Notes: generated from the sequence alone by a model not told the origin. A stretch of 64,000 bases of DNA from Candidatus Delongbacteria bacterium (GCA_016937995.1 JAFGVM010000024.1:5026-69025); one strand, 5' to 3'; counted from the first letter of the stretch, positions 36,161-45,492 are shown. Translations and numbers: made by a program.

Positions 36161-37147
36161 ATGAAAAGAGCTTCGATAATTCTAATATTCTTTACTGTTT
36201 TACTTTCTGGACAACTACTGAAAACAGTTGACAGATCGATGCTTTACAGACTATCCGACAACGAATATTACTCATATAATAAACCCAACTGGGGCACTCC
36301 TTTCTCAAATGTTCCTGTTGATTTTGTAAAATTCTATGAAATTGGGTTCACTAAAAAGAATATTCCCGCTATGGTGCTGATCGGCGTTTCCACTGCTTTT
36401 ATGATCATTAATGATGAGGACATTCTGGTAAGTGTTCAGGAATTCAGTGAAGATATTGGCCTTGACAGGGAAAATAATCTTAAGACCCTGATATCTATCG
36501 ATGGTAAAAACATATTCCGGGCACCAACAGACCTTAGCTCTTCTTTATATTACATTGGTGACGGATGGTTGCATATTTCAATTGCGGCAAGCTTCCTGAC
36601 TTACGGATCAATAACAAGTGATAACAGAGCACTGCAGACTGCAAGTCAGCTGGCTGAAGGACTGATGACCACAGGCATAACAACACAATTCCTTAAACAT
36701 ATCACCGGAAGAGAAAGTCCTTCTGTGCGAACTCGGGATGGTGGTAGATGGATACCGTTCCCGAATCAGATCGATTATCATGAAAATGTACCTCATTATG
36801 ATGCTTATCCTTCAGGACATCTGGCTACTGCAATGATGACCTACACCGTTATTCATGAAAATTATCCTGAGTATAAATTCATTAAACCGTTATCTTATAT
36901 TGCAATGGGACTTCTATCTTATCAGATGATAAATAACGGGGTTCACTGGATAAGCGATTATCCTCTTTCAATTGGAATAGGGTATCTTTTCGGGAAAATA
37001 GCTGTTGATAGAGGCCGGAGATCTGTAGCTGCAAATGAAATAAATGGTCGAAAGGTCGAAAATGAAGCACATTATGGGATAAAATTGTTCCCTTACTTAA
37101 GCCCTTATGGTGATCTCGGTATCACTGCCACTTATTCTCTGCATTAG
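36161..37147 (+). CDS. PAP2-family phosphatase (diverged second copy)
   Basis: A 328-residue paralogue of the preceding protein. Motif 2 is intact (YPSGHLATAM), motif 1 reads KHITGRESP (RP replaced by ESP with the lysine and arginine kept), and motif 3 keeps the histidine and aspartate in GVHWISDYP, but the leading SR is replaced by MINN. Loss of the arginine in motif 3 may reduce or change activity. N-terminal signal peptide (IILIFFTVLLSGQ). The gene is separated from the first PAP2 gene by 3 bp; the pair plus the START protein forms one operon. Confidence 0.82.
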   Translation: MKRASIILIFFTVLLSGQLLKTVDRSMLYRLSDNEYYSYNKPNWGTPFSNVPVDFVKFYEIGFTKKNIPAMVLIGVSTAFMIINDEDILVSVQEFSEDIGLDRENNLKTLISIDGKNIFRAPTDLSSSLYYIGDGWLHISIAASFLTYGSITSDNRALQTASQLAEGLMTTGITTQFLKHITGRESPSVRTRDGGRWIPFPNQIDYHENVPHYDAYPSGHLATAMMTYTVIHENYPEYKFIKPLSYIAMGLLSYQMINNGVHWISDYPLSIGIGYLFGKIAVDRGRRSVAANEINGRKVENEAHYGIKLFPYLSPYGDLGITATYSLH

Positions 37148-37162
37148 AATCATCTAAAATTA

Positions 37163-37819
37163 TTAAACCACATCCCAGATCGGCACTTCTAAAAACTCAG
37201 CCAATAAATTCGCATCTTCTCTTAACTTTGCAAGATTTCCATGATCGACCACGTTTATCCTGCTGCTGTCCTTTAGAACAAGATTCAGTTCATAGCTGTA
37301 ATAATGACTTTTGTCTGTGTGACAATATTCTGATAATATCTGAATTGCATGAATCTGATCTAGCTCCGAGTGTACTTTGATCGAATCAATATTGAAAACT
37401 TCTCTGGGACTTTTCCTTCCCTTCCAGAAATATCCCTGATTTTTATCAAAAACTATCGGAGCCGTCATATGCCTGTACATAAAATAACCTACTATAGTAA
37501 AAATAGTTCCAAATATAAATGGAATGATCATAGGGACTTCAAACTCAGTTTTACTAGTACTCATAAATACAGAAAAACCAATGAGTACACCAAGACCCGC
37601 CATGGCAAATACTAATGAAAATATTATTGCTGCTACAGAACCCTTAAATTCATACCTCTGATTTCCATAATTAATCAGTTTATGAGTTCTGAAGTTAGAC
37701 CCACCTCTTTTGGCCGGTCCCCACTCCGTTCTGTCAGCTACAGGATCTGCAAACCTTGAAGGATCAATAATAACTTTTTCACGACGTCTAAGTAACGCTT
37801 GTTTTATCTTTTCAAACAT
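37163..37819 (-). CDS. Membrane protein of unknown function
   Basis: A 218-residue protein with two membrane helices near the middle (AAIIFSLVFAMAGLGVLIGF and IPFIFGTIFTIVGYFMY), a cytoplasmic N-terminal part rich in basic residues (RRREKVIIDP) and a C-terminal soluble part (SEYCHTDKSHYYSYELNLVLKDSSRINVVDHGNL), resembling small bacterial DUF-type integral proteins. I do not recognise the family. It converges with the second PAP2 gene, which ends 15 bp away, with no evident terminator between them. Confidence 0.7.
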   Translation of the reverse strand: MFEKIKQALLRRREKVIIDPSRFADPVADRTEWGPAKRGGSNFRTHKLINYGNQRYEFKGSVAAIIFSLVFAMAGLGVLIGFSVFMSTSKTEFEVPMIIPFIFGTIFTIVGYFMYRHMTAPIVFDKNQGYFWKGRKSPREVFNIDSIKVHSELDQIHAIQILSEYCHTDKSHYYSYELNLVLKDSSRINVVDHGNLAKLREDANLLAEFLEVPIWDVV

Positions 37820-37923
37820 AATTTCTCCTTAAAATTAATGTAATAATTTATCGAACTGAAATAATATATTCTATTTAGTACTCATAGTCAAAATCATAAT
37901 AATAAAATTTTCATAAATATATG

Positions 37924-37952
37924 TTGCGTTTATTTATTTCATGATTTATATT
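37924..37952 (+). promoter_or_regulatory. Candidate rpmB promoter
   Basis: TTGCGT (37924-37929), 17 bases, TATATT (37947-37952), 72 bases before the rpmB start. The spacing matches sigma-70-type promoters; the -10 box is identical to the one proposed for the sigma-54 activator gene. Confidence 0.5.
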
Positions 37953-38024
37953 ACACGCTCGATGGGCTTAGGCATAAATTCCATCCGAAAGGTAATTAAT
38001 AATTTGAATAAATGAGGTTACAAA

Positions 38025-38255
38025 ATGTCAAAAGTATGTGATATTTGCGGAAAAGGACCTGTTTTCGGTGGTTCTGTTTGCAGAAGAGGTATGGCAAAGA
38101 AAAAAGGTGGTGTTGGTATAAATATCACAGGAAGATCAAAAAGAATGTTCTACCCGAATATTCAGACCGTTAGAGTTATGCAGGAAGATTCAAGAGTAAA
38201 ATTAAATGTTTGTACAAGTTGTGTTAAAGCAGGAAAAACAATAGTAGTTAAATAA
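38025..38255 (+). CDS. rpmB: 50S ribosomal protein L28
   Basis: A 76-residue ribosomal protein, normal length for L28. It has two CxxC pairs (CDICG at the start and VCTSCVKAG near the end), so this is the zinc-binding form, plus the L28 core GGVGINITGRSKRMFYPNIQTVRV. ATGAGG is upstream. It stands alone; rpmG is not adjacent. Its stop is 1 bp from the end of the convergent lpxL-like gene. Confidence 0.97.
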   Translation: MSKVCDICGKGPVFGGSVCRRGMAKKKGGVGINITGRSKRMFYPNIQTVRVMQEDSRVKLNVCTSCVKAGKTIVVK

Positions 38256-38256
38256 T

Positions 38257-39168
38257 TTATTGCGGTCTTGTTTTATATCTTTTATGGATCCACCAGTATT
38301 GTGTTGGATCCTTTTTTATTTCAACTTCTATCATCTTTGTGTACCTGGTGACAAGTCTAAGTACTTTTTCATCTTTATCAATATCCATATTTAAAATATC
38401 ATCATACTTGACTTCAATAAAGTAATTATCATGCTTTGTAAGATCATCCTTCCTTCTTCTGGTTACCGCAAGTAACATGGGAAGTGAATATTTTATGGCC
38501 AGAACCGCAGGATTCTGATGAGTTGAGGCAAGTTTACCGAAAAATGGAACGAACATACCTTTTCTTCCTGCATTCTGATCGGATAGAAGTGCTATAAAAT
38601 ATTTTTCTTTGATCGCTTTTATCAGAGTTCTCATTTCTTTTCTATGTATGACCAAGAAACCTGAATTCTTTCTTGGAATATCAATTAATTCCTCTGTTAA
38701 TTTGTTCTTCTGATTTGCAACAACAACAGCTGAGAGCAGACCTATACATGTTCCGTAATGTGCCCCACCTTCAAAGAATCCGTAATGACCTCCCACAACA
38801 ATACACGATCTGTCAGTTTTAAGGACTTTATCCACATTTTCTCTACTTTGTTCATCCGTCAAAATATTTTTTAACTTTTCTTCTTTGGAAAGGTACATAT
38901 ATTTATAACTTTCGAACATGCTCATAAGTATCTGCTGATACATTTCATTTCTTATCTTTTTTTTAGATAAAATATCCATTTCAGGATAAGCAGTGGTAAG
39001 ATTATCCAAAACCACTTTGTCTCTGACCTTATACAGAAAAGTTATCATCACAGCTAAATATTTTGCACTAAATACAACTAATTTTAAAGGTAATACTCTT
39101 ATCATCCACTGAAATATAAGCATTACATAATATTCAAAATAATGAGAGGTTCTATACTTCATATTCAC
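38257..39168 (-). CDS. LpxL/HtrB-family lipid A acyltransferase
   Basis: A 303-residue lysophospholipid-acyltransferase-like enzyme with one N-terminal membrane segment. The H-x4-E active site is in GGHYGFFEGG (residues about 125-135), followed by IALLSDQNAGRKGMFVPFFG, the conserved substrate pocket DQxxGxxG..V.FFG of the LpxL/LpxM group, and late YWWIHKRYKTRP, the usual W-x-H-x-R-(F/W) ending. It adds a secondary acyl chain to lipid A at the inner membrane. Which acyl chain cannot be told. It lies downstream of gcvPA on the same strand across a terminator hairpin. Confidence 0.88.
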   Translation of the reverse strand: MNMKYRTSHYFEYYVMLIFQWMIRVLPLKLVVFSAKYLAVMITFLYKVRDKVVLDNLTTAYPEMDILSKKKIRNEMYQQILMSMFESYKYMYLSKEEKLKNILTDEQSRENVDKVLKTDRSCIVVGGHYGFFEGGAHYGTCIGLLSAVVVANQKNKLTEELIDIPRKNSGFLVIHRKEMRTLIKAIKEKYFIALLSDQNAGRKGMFVPFFGKLASTHQNPAVLAIKYSLPMLLAVTRRRKDDLTKHDNYFIEVKYDDILNMDIDKDEKVLRLVTRYTKMIEVEIKKDPTQYWWIHKRYKTRPQ

Positions 39169-39170
39169 CT

Positions 39171-39203
39171 ATAAACAAAGAGAGCAGGTCGTTACCTGCT
39201 CTC
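39171..39203 (-). terminator. Terminator after gcvPA
   Basis: GAGAGCAGGT (39180-39189) pairs with ACCTGCTCTC (39194-39203) and, on the minus strand, is followed by TTTGTTTAT. It separates gcvHPA from the lpxL-like gene. Confidence 0.8.
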
Positions 39204-39211
39204 CTTAATCC

Positions 39212-40558
39212 TTAAAGTCCGTTCGACACTTCTTTTAAATATTTAACATAATCATCAATTTCTTCTTTGCTTCTTTTTTCAGTAACAGCGACCAGAAATT
39301 CATCATTGTTCATTTTGAAATCCTCTAGAGGGATTCCTGCAAAGATACCTTTTTCCACCATCTGAGCCATCAGTTTTTTAACCGGGAATTTTGTCTTGAC
39401 TACAAATTCTTTAAAGAAAGGCTTCTTATATTTAATTTCAAAACCATCCACCTTCGCTATCTCGTTTGCAAGATAATGACTTCTCCAGTAACAATTCTCA
39501 GCAACCTCTTTCAGACCTTCCTCACCCATTGTACTTAGGTAAATACCCGCTGTTAATGCACAAAGGGCCTGATTAGAACATATATTTGAGGTAGCTTTAT
39601 CTCTTCTGATATGCTGCTCTCTGGTTTGCATTGTCAGAACAAATCCTCTTTTACCATCGGTATCTTCAGTAACACCTACAACTCTTCCAGGTATTTTTCT
39701 CATAAGTTGCTTTGTAGTGGCAAATATGCCTAAGTAAGGACCTCCAAAACCCTGAGGCAGACCCAAACTTTGTCCCTCTGCAACAACTATATCTGCACCA
39801 TATTTACCCGGATTTTTGAATAATCCGATACTAATAGGATCAATGGATACAATTAATATCGCTTTATGTGAATGAACAAGATCAGCAAGACCTTCCATGT
39901 CTTCCAGATTACCATAAAAATTAGGTGTCTGAACGATCACACAAGCAGTTGTATCATCGATCTTATTTTCATAACTTTTCAAGAGAACAGTTCCCTCGTT
40001 CTCTTCTACGAATTCTATCTTATAATCCATTGAACTTGTAAAAGTTTTAACAACCTCAATATTGGCTGGGTTTACTGTGGATGCGATCAATATTTTGGTT
40101 CTTTTTGTTTGTCTGCAAGCTAATATAGCAGCTTCAGCCATTGAAGAAGCTCCATCATACATTGATGCGTTGCTAACATCCATACCGGTAAGGTTACAGA
40201 TCATTGTCTGATATTCATAGATCGATTGAAGTGTTCCCTGACTAACTTCAGCCTGATAAGGTGTATAGGCTGTTTGGAATTCAGGACGACCTGCAATTGT
40301 ACCTGTTATTGACGGAATGTAATGATCGTAAGATCCACCACCAAGATACGAAGTAATATTTGCAGTATTTAAATTTTTACCGACTAACCTCCGCATTTCC
40401 TTTGTGATCTCATATTCACTTATACCATCAGGTAAATTGATCTTACACTCTTTTTTAAATTCTTCAGGGATATCCTTAAGTAGATCGTTAAAATTTGAAA
40501 CTCCGATAGCTTCGAGCATTTCTTTTCTGTCTTTGTCTGTGTTTGAAATATATGGCAT
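39212..40558 (-). CDS. gcvPA: Glycine dehydrogenase (decarboxylating) subunit 1
   Basis: A 448-residue protein, the length of the split P-protein subunit 1 (the fused form is about 950). Family segments are SFLGGGSYDHY-like YLGGGSYDHYIPSI, YTPYQAEVSQGTLQSIYEYQTMI, and AEGQSLGLPQGFGGPYLGIF. The pyridoxal-phosphate lysine resides in subunit 2, which is not encoded in this window. It works with GcvH encoded directly upstream (28 bp). GcvPB, GcvT and lipoamide dehydrogenase must lie elsewhere. Confidence 0.95.
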   Translation of the reverse strand: MPYISNTDKDRKEMLEAIGVSNFNDLLKDIPEEFKKECKINLPDGISEYEITKEMRRLVGKNLNTANITSYLGGGSYDHYIPSITGTIAGRPEFQTAYTPYQAEVSQGTLQSIYEYQTMICNLTGMDVSNASMYDGASSMAEAAILACRQTKRTKILIASTVNPANIEVVKTFTSSMDYKIEFVEENEGTVLLKSYENKIDDTTACVIVQTPNFYGNLEDMEGLADLVHSHKAILIVSIDPISIGLFKNPGKYGADIVVAEGQSLGLPQGFGGPYLGIFATTKQLMRKIPGRVVGVTEDTDGKRGFVLTMQTREQHIRRDKATSNICSNQALCALTAGIYLSTMGEEGLKEVAENCYWRSHYLANEIAKVDGFEIKYKKPFFKEFVVKTKFPVKKLMAQMVEKGIFAGIPLEDFKMNNDEFLVAVTEKRSKEEIDDYVKYLKEVSNGL

Positions 40559-40586
40559 TTCTATTACCTGCTTTATGAATTTTAGA

Positions 40587-40964
40587 CTATCCTATTTTTT
40601 CTTCGTAAGCATCTGCTTTCAACAACCCTTCAAGTTCAGAAGTATCAGAAAGTTTGATCTTTACGATCCAACCACCTTCGTAACAGTCACTGTTCACTAA
40701 TTCAGGACTGTCTTCAAGATTTTCATTGATCTCAACAATTTCTCCCGAAACAGGAGAATAAATATCAGAGGCAGCTTTTACTGCTTCGATAACTCCAATG
40801 CTGTCACCTTTTGAAAAAGTATCTCCTACTGCAGGAAGTTCAACGTAAGTAATATCACCTAATTGCTCCTGAGCATATTCTGTAACTCCGATTACTGCAA
40901 CATCACCTTCAACTTTACAATATTCATGATCCTCAGTGTAAAGAAGTCCCTGTGGAAAATTCAT
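40587..40964 (-). CDS. gcvH: Glycine cleavage system H protein
   Basis: A 125-residue lipoyl carrier of standard length. The lipoylated lysine is in [15 protein letters not shown] (about residue 64). It carries the aminomethyl group from glycine decarboxylase to the T protein. First gene of the gcvH-gcvPA pair; 28 bp separate it from pilT upstream, so it could share the pilT transcript, and there is no room for a glycine riboswitch. Confidence 0.96.
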   Translation of the reverse strand: MNFPQGLLYTEDHEYCKVEGDVAVIGVTEYAQEQLGDITYVELPAVGDTFSKGDSIGVIEAVKAASDIYSPVSGEIVEINENLEDSPELVNSDCYEGGWIVKIKLSDTSELEGLLKADAYEEKIG

Positions 40965-40992
40965 TTTTTACTCCTTAAAAATTAATTTATTA

Positions 40993-42108
40993 TTACTTTG
41001 AACCGTAATCACCTAATTCATAGTTATTACCGTCTGACGAATCAAGACCCTTTAATCTTCTTTCAAAATCGGTTGGTGTTGAAGATGCTTTCAAAGCTTC
41101 TTCATAGGATATTAATCCCTTGTCATACAATCTGAATACACTCTGATCGAAAGTATGCATTCCATAAATTGTTTCACCTTTTTCAATGGACATTTTAATG
41201 TCTGCTGCTTTTTCAGGATCGATTATAGCTTCTTTGATAGTTTCATTTGTTATCAATATTTCTGTTGCAGGAACACGGCCGTCACCATCTCTTGTCTGGA
41301 TCAATCTTTGAGAAACGATCGCTTTTAATGTTACTGCTAAAAGATTTCTGATCTCATTCTGAAGATCACCCGGGAAGAATGATAGTATCCTGCCAATGGT
41401 TTGAGCAGCATCAGTTGTGTGTAAAGTTGTAAATACCAGGTGACCGGTATTTGCAGCTCTTATAGCTGTATACATACTTTCACTGTCCCTTATCTCACCG
41501 ATCATAATGATATCAGGGTCCTGTCTTAGCAAATATCTTAATGAACCTTCATATGATTCTGTATCACTTCCAACTTCTCTCTGATGGATAATTGATTTAT
41601 TATCTCTGAATAAAAACTCGATCGGATCTTCAATAGTTATAATATTTGCTCTTTTATTCTGGTTGACATATTCCAGCATGGCAGCAATAGTTGTGGATTT
41701 ACCGGATCCAACCGTTCCTGTTACTATGACCAGACCTCTCTGGTTCATAGACACTTTTTTCAATACATCAGGTAAATGTAATTCATCTATGGTCTTAATG
41801 TCAAAAGGTATAGCCCTGATAGCGATTGCAATAGTACCTCTTTGCTTATAAACATTTACTCTGAATCGTCCAACTCCTTTTACACCGAATCCGAAATCGA
41901 CCTCTTTCTTTTCTGCAAAAACCAACTTTTCCTTTTTACCCATAAGTTCATTTGCGATCGTGATCATTTCATCCATATTGACTGATTCCTCACCCCAGTC
42001 AATAAGTTCACTGTTAACTCTGAAGATAGGCTTGATACCAACCTTTAAATGAATATCAGATCCACCATTTTCTAAAAGTGCTGCGAACATTCTATTAAGA
42101 TCTATCAT
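40993..42108 (-). CDS. pilT: Type IV pilus retraction ATPase PilT
   Basis: A 371-residue hexameric ATPase. Walker A GTVGSGKST, Walker B IMIGEIRD and the His box TTLHTTDAAQT are clear; the AIRA motif (AIRAIPFDIKTI) and GGSDIHLKVG at the N-terminus are PilT-like. The start is taken at 42108 (MIDLNRMF), which follows GGGAG; an upstream TTG at 42120 would add four residues. No other pilus gene lies in the window, so the pilus or secretion machine it drives is encoded elsewhere. It heads a block with gcvH-gcvPA. Confidence 0.94.
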   Translation of the reverse strand: MIDLNRMFAALLENGGSDIHLKVGIKPIFRVNSELIDWGEESVNMDEMITIANELMGKKEKLVFAEKKEVDFGFGVKGVGRFRVNVYKQRGTIAIAIRAIPFDIKTIDELHLPDVLKKVSMNQRGLVIVTGTVGSGKSTTIAAMLEYVNQNKRANIITIEDPIEFLFRDNKSIIHQREVGSDTESYEGSLRYLLRQDPDIIMIGEIRDSESMYTAIRAANTGHLVFTTLHTTDAAQTIGRILSFFPGDLQNEIRNLLAVTLKAIVSQRLIQTRDGDGRVPATEILITNETIKEAIIDPEKAADIKMSIEKGETIYGMHTFDQSVFRLYDKGLISYEEALKASSTPTDFERRLKGLDSSDGNNYELGDYGSK

Positions 42109-42205
42109 ATGGACTCCCAATAAGGTTATTACTTAGAATACTGAATATAAATTCATATTAAACATTAATCAATGATATTTTATTAAATTATGCACATAGT
42201 TAAAA

Positions 42206-42232
42206 TAAAAAAAAGAGCACTTTTTGTGCTCT
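42206..42232 (-). terminator. Terminator after the 42289 lipoprotein gene
   Basis: AGAGCAC (42214-42220) pairs with GTGCTCT (42226-42232) and, on the minus strand, seven or eight T follow. Confidence 0.9.
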
Positions 42233-42288
42233 TAAATTCCACAATTGAACAATTAAAGATCTATGATTCTGAATTTATACTCCCGTTT

Positions 42289-43455
42289 TTAGAAGTCATA
42301 TATTTTTACAGAGTTTGATTCCGTATCTGTTGAATAGATTCTGTTACCTTTGATCTGGATCATTCCTGTGATCATATTTCCTTCTGAATCCCTAAGTTCG
42401 ATAGTATTCTGATATATTCCATCTTTAAATATTTCAAGCTTAACAAGTTCGATATCGTCACCATCTTTGATCTCCTGTGCTTTTGCCACCCATAACCTTC
42501 CTGCGCCATCAAAATACATACCGCTTATAACTTTTTTATAGGTTTCCTCGAATTTTACATCTTTCATAAATTGTTTCACATTTTCATCACCAAATGACTG
42601 TATCCTTTCATTTGCCATCTCAAGTTCTTTCTCGGTATATTTAACTTTTCTGTAAGGAGAGTGTATCTTGTATTTTTCATTTCCTGACAGATCGTAAGCT
42701 ACGATCTCAAAATCATCGAGCCCGCTTTTTGCGACGAATATTTCCCTGTCGTTAAAAGCAATTGACGGAAAATCGTTACCCATTGTCATCATCTTTGACA
42801 TATCTGTTGGATCAAAATCTATGTCTTTTCCCCAGATCTTTTTCTTCTCATCAAAATTATCGCTCAATATCTTCAATGAATTTTTCAGAATGATCTTTCC
42901 ATCCTTTTGTTCTACCTGGGTAACATAGCTTAAAATATCATCCGATGTCATTACCACAGGCATTGTCATCATACCTATACCTTTTGACATGGTATTGACC
43001 TTTTCGATAAAATTGCCGTCTGTATCGAATACATTAACTGATTGTGTCATCGGATCTGGTACATAGACCTTATTTTTACCTGCAGCAAAACCAACATTGA
43101 ACATACTGAATTCACCTGGGCCTTTGCCCTGCTTGCCGAATTTTGTTACGAGCTTACCTTCTGTGTTAAACTTTCTTATTGAAAAAGTTCCTGCATCACC
43201 TGCGTAAATACTTCCATCATCAGATACGCTGATCATCTGTAATCTCTGAAAATTCTCAGTGCTGTCTTCAGCGATATCATTAATCGTGATAATCAGTTCA
43301 GGTATAATTTTCAGGTCCGGATCAGCAGGTTCCAACGTATTTTTAAATACTTCTGTTTCACTAGCAACTTTCTTATTTTCTGAACTATTTTTGTTACCGT
43401 TACTGCAGCTCATAATAAAAGCTATTATGCTTATGACAATTACAATTCTCTTCAT
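42289..43455 (-). CDS. 6-bladed beta-propeller lipoprotein (second paralogue)
   Basis: A 388-residue lipoprotein with signal peptide and lipobox FIMSCS. Propeller strand units include GSIYAGDAGTFSIRKFNTEGKLVTKFGKQGKGPGEF and NKVYVPDPMTQSVNVFDTDGNFIEKV, the classic repeated VxD..xxxxxFdxxGkfxxxfGxxGxGPgEF pattern of the 6-bladed family. Met-rich linkers lie in the middle. It is unrelated in position to the paralogue near metH. Ligand unknown. Confidence 0.87.
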   Translation of the reverse strand: MKRIVIVISIIAFIMSCSNGNKNSSENKKVASETEVFKNTLEPADPDLKIIPELIITINDIAEDSTENFQRLQMISVSDDGSIYAGDAGTFSIRKFNTEGKLVTKFGKQGKGPGEFSMFNVGFAAGKNKVYVPDPMTQSVNVFDTDGNFIEKVNTMSKGIGMMTMPVVMTSDDILSYVTQVEQKDGKIILKNSLKILSDNFDEKKKIWGKDIDFDPTDMSKMMTMGNDFPSIAFNDREIFVAKSGLDDFEIVAYDLSGNEKYKIHSPYRKVKYTEKELEMANERIQSFGDENVKQFMKDVKFEETYKKVISGMYFDGAGRLWVAKAQEIKDGDDIELVKLEIFKDGIYQNTIELRDSEGNMITGMIQIKGNRIYSTDTESNSVKIYDF

Positions 43456-43571
43456 TTTTTTCCCTGTTTTTTTTAGGCTTTCAATAAGCTAATAATTCCC
43501 GCGTCACAAATCAAGATAATTATGTTTTAAGATCGTGTGTATATTTTATTGCACAGGTCAATAAAATATTA

Positions 43572-43600
43572 TAAAAAAAGGCAGAATGATCTCTGCCTTT
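43572..43600 (-). terminator. Terminator after the TlpA-like lipoprotein gene
   Basis: AAAGGCAGA (43578-43586) pairs with TCTGCCTTT (43592-43600); on the minus strand a T run follows. Confidence 0.9.
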
Positions 43601-43621
43601 TATCTTAAAAGTTTTCGTCAT

Positions 43622-45106
43622 CTACTCACTCAAAAGTTTGTTCACACTGTCAAGAAGAAGTTTTTTACCTCTGATGTTCTTGTATCGAATAATTCCATTC
43701 TTATCAACAAGGAATGTTGAAGGAATACCTGAGACCTTGAAATTTGCAACATTAGGATCCTTCCATGCCTGACCACTATAAATATGCTTCCACATAATTT
43801 TATTTTCGGTAACGTATTTATCAGCATCCTCTTTTGCATTATCAAGGTTTACACCGATAACTTCAAACCCTTTTTCATTCAATTCTGTATACACTTCTAT
43901 AACATTCGGCATTTCCATTTTACAAGGGCCACACCATGCTGCCCAGAAGTCGATCAAATAAACTTTACCCGCAAAAAAATTCTCATCGTATTCTGTCGAG
44001 TCTAAAAGTGTACCTGCTAATGATGGAACCTTTTCACCAATGGTCGGTGCACTGTTCTCAATCTCTTTCAGCATGTTTATATACTTCATTTCTTTGTAAA
44101 GATTTTCTGCAAAGATCGCTTCAGTAACTCTGTATGATAAATATCTGTCCCCGGATGAAACATTAACATACTTTTCCAAAGAGTTCAATCCCTGTTTGAT
44201 ATTACCTAAAGACACCTGTATCTTGGCATCAACATAATCTATCAACGGGTTTAACTCATTATTTGCTTTTGCCTGATCGATATAGTTTATAGCCTTGTCC
44301 GGCAGATCAAGATCAACATAATACTCTGCTATATCAGAGTTAGTTAAAGCATCAGGATTGTTCTTCATAAAAGTTTCCATCAGATCCTGAGCTTTTACCT
44401 TGTCCTCTTTTTCAATATAATAACTGAAAAGAGCTGCAAAAGCATTGGTATTTGCAGGATTTTTTACAAGAATAATGCCGTTCAGCAAAGCAGATTCTTC
44501 CGGTTTGTTAAGCATCTTGAAAAGATAGCTTAAAATATCAAAACTGTAATTGTTAGTAGGGTCTTTGATTATTGACAGATATATAAGTTTTGCAGGTTTG
44601 AAAAGGTCATCTTTCTGACCGTCAAGATAGATCATTGCAAGACCTAAATAGTTGTAAGCGTTCTCTTTGTCCTTCTTTAACTCACTTACGAAATAATCTT
44701 TACCAAGATCAAAACCAAGGCTCATACCGTAAAGGTACTTATTGACAGCGTTCGTACTGTCTTTTTCGTAAGTTTCATTCGTAAATTTCTTTACTGCATC
44801 GTTACCCATTCTGCTCAAAAACTGAAGTTTTACTACTTTGAAAATATATGAGTCAGGATATTTTTCTAATAATGAGTCCAGGTCCTTATCAAGTTTTGCG
44901 TAGTCATCTTTGTAGCTTTCGAAGATAATCTGATCTTCGGGCACGACCATTAATTCTGTGTTTATTTTTGAAAGATCTATTTCGATATCACTAAGAAGTT
45001 TATCGATATACTGATCTGTTGTTAATGCAGACTCTTTTTTAGAACAACCGATTACCATTGTGATCAACAACAAAGTAACCAACATTCCTGTTAAAATATT
45101 TTTCAT
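43622..45106 (-). CDS. TPR lipoprotein with C-terminal TlpA-like thioredoxin domain
   Basis: A 494-residue protein begun at 45106, where CGGAGAAAAA stands before the ATG; 45130 gives an unlikely eight-residue extension. Lipobox MVIGCSK. The middle (about 60-330) is a series of helical TPR-like units. The last about 140 residues form a thioredoxin/TlpA domain with active site WCGPC (VYLIDFWAAWCGPCKMEMP) and a cis-proline loop (VSGIPSTFLVDKNGIIRY). It would reduce or isomerise disulfides of exported proteins. Fusion of TPR and thioredoxin is common in Bacteroidetes-type lipoproteins. Confidence 0.9.
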   Translation of the reverse strand: MKNILTGMLVTLLLITMVIGCSKKESALTTDQYIDKLLSDIEIDLSKINTELMVVPEDQIIFESYKDDYAKLDKDLDSLLEKYPDSYIFKVVKLQFLSRMGNDAVKKFTNETYEKDSTNAVNKYLYGMSLGFDLGKDYFVSELKKDKENAYNYLGLAMIYLDGQKDDLFKPAKLIYLSIIKDPTNNYSFDILSYLFKMLNKPEESALLNGIILVKNPANTNAFAALFSYYIEKEDKVKAQDLMETFMKNNPDALTNSDIAEYYVDLDLPDKAINYIDQAKANNELNPLIDYVDAKIQVSLGNIKQGLNSLEKYVNVSSGDRYLSYRVTEAIFAENLYKEMKYINMLKEIENSAPTIGEKVPSLAGTLLDSTEYDENFFAGKVYLIDFWAAWCGPCKMEMPNVIEVYTELNEKGFEVIGVNLDNAKEDADKYVTENKIMWKHIYSGQAWKDPNVANFKVSGIPSTFLVDKNGIIRYKNIRGKKLLLDSVNKLLSE

Positions 45107-45313
45107 TTTTTCTCCGATTAATTTTTTCATATTGGCACAATATAAAACAACGTAGCGTATTATACAAAGGAAAAAGAAGTAAATTAGTGGATAGTGCCCT
45201 TCTAAGACAAAAAAATAATTTTATGTTCTTGCCGCAATATTTCTTCTTTTTACCCTTTCTAATCACATATATATTATATATATTCTCCTAATAATAAAAC
45301 TAAGGGGGCAATT

Positions 45314-45469
45314 GTGTCTTATCGTAGAGAAACCATTAAAACTGGTATCAGCTTTGGTTCAGCTTTAGCTATCGCTATTTCGTTCACAGTTAATAAGTCG
45401 ATATTATGGGCAATCCTTCACGGAATTTTCTCATGGTTCTATGTGATTTATTATGCGATAGTTTACTAA
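45314..45469 (+). CDS. 51-residue conserved small membrane protein
   Basis: A short gene with a GTG start, five G (AGGGGGC) five to nine bases upstream, and 51 codons before TAA at 45469. The translation begins MSYRRETIKTGISFGSALA and ends WFYVIYYAIVY, with one membrane helix and the motif SILWAILHGIFSWFYVIYY. I recall similar very short proteins with this WAxxHGxxxWFYVIYY ending in diverse bacteria, but have no database check. It lies 23 bp before the amidase gene and could be cotranscribed. Strong ribosome site, unbroken frame and conserved-looking motif argue that it is real. Confidence 0.8.
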   Translation: MSYRRETIKTGISFGSALAIAISFTVNKSILWAILHGIFSWFYVIYYAIVY

Positions 45470-45492
45470 CATAACCCAAGAAGAATCAGTCA

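Noticed and set aside
37925-38025. Ribosomal-protein leader regulating rpmB
   Set aside because: Some inverted pieces are present (GGGC, ATCC) but no convincing fold was seen by eye.
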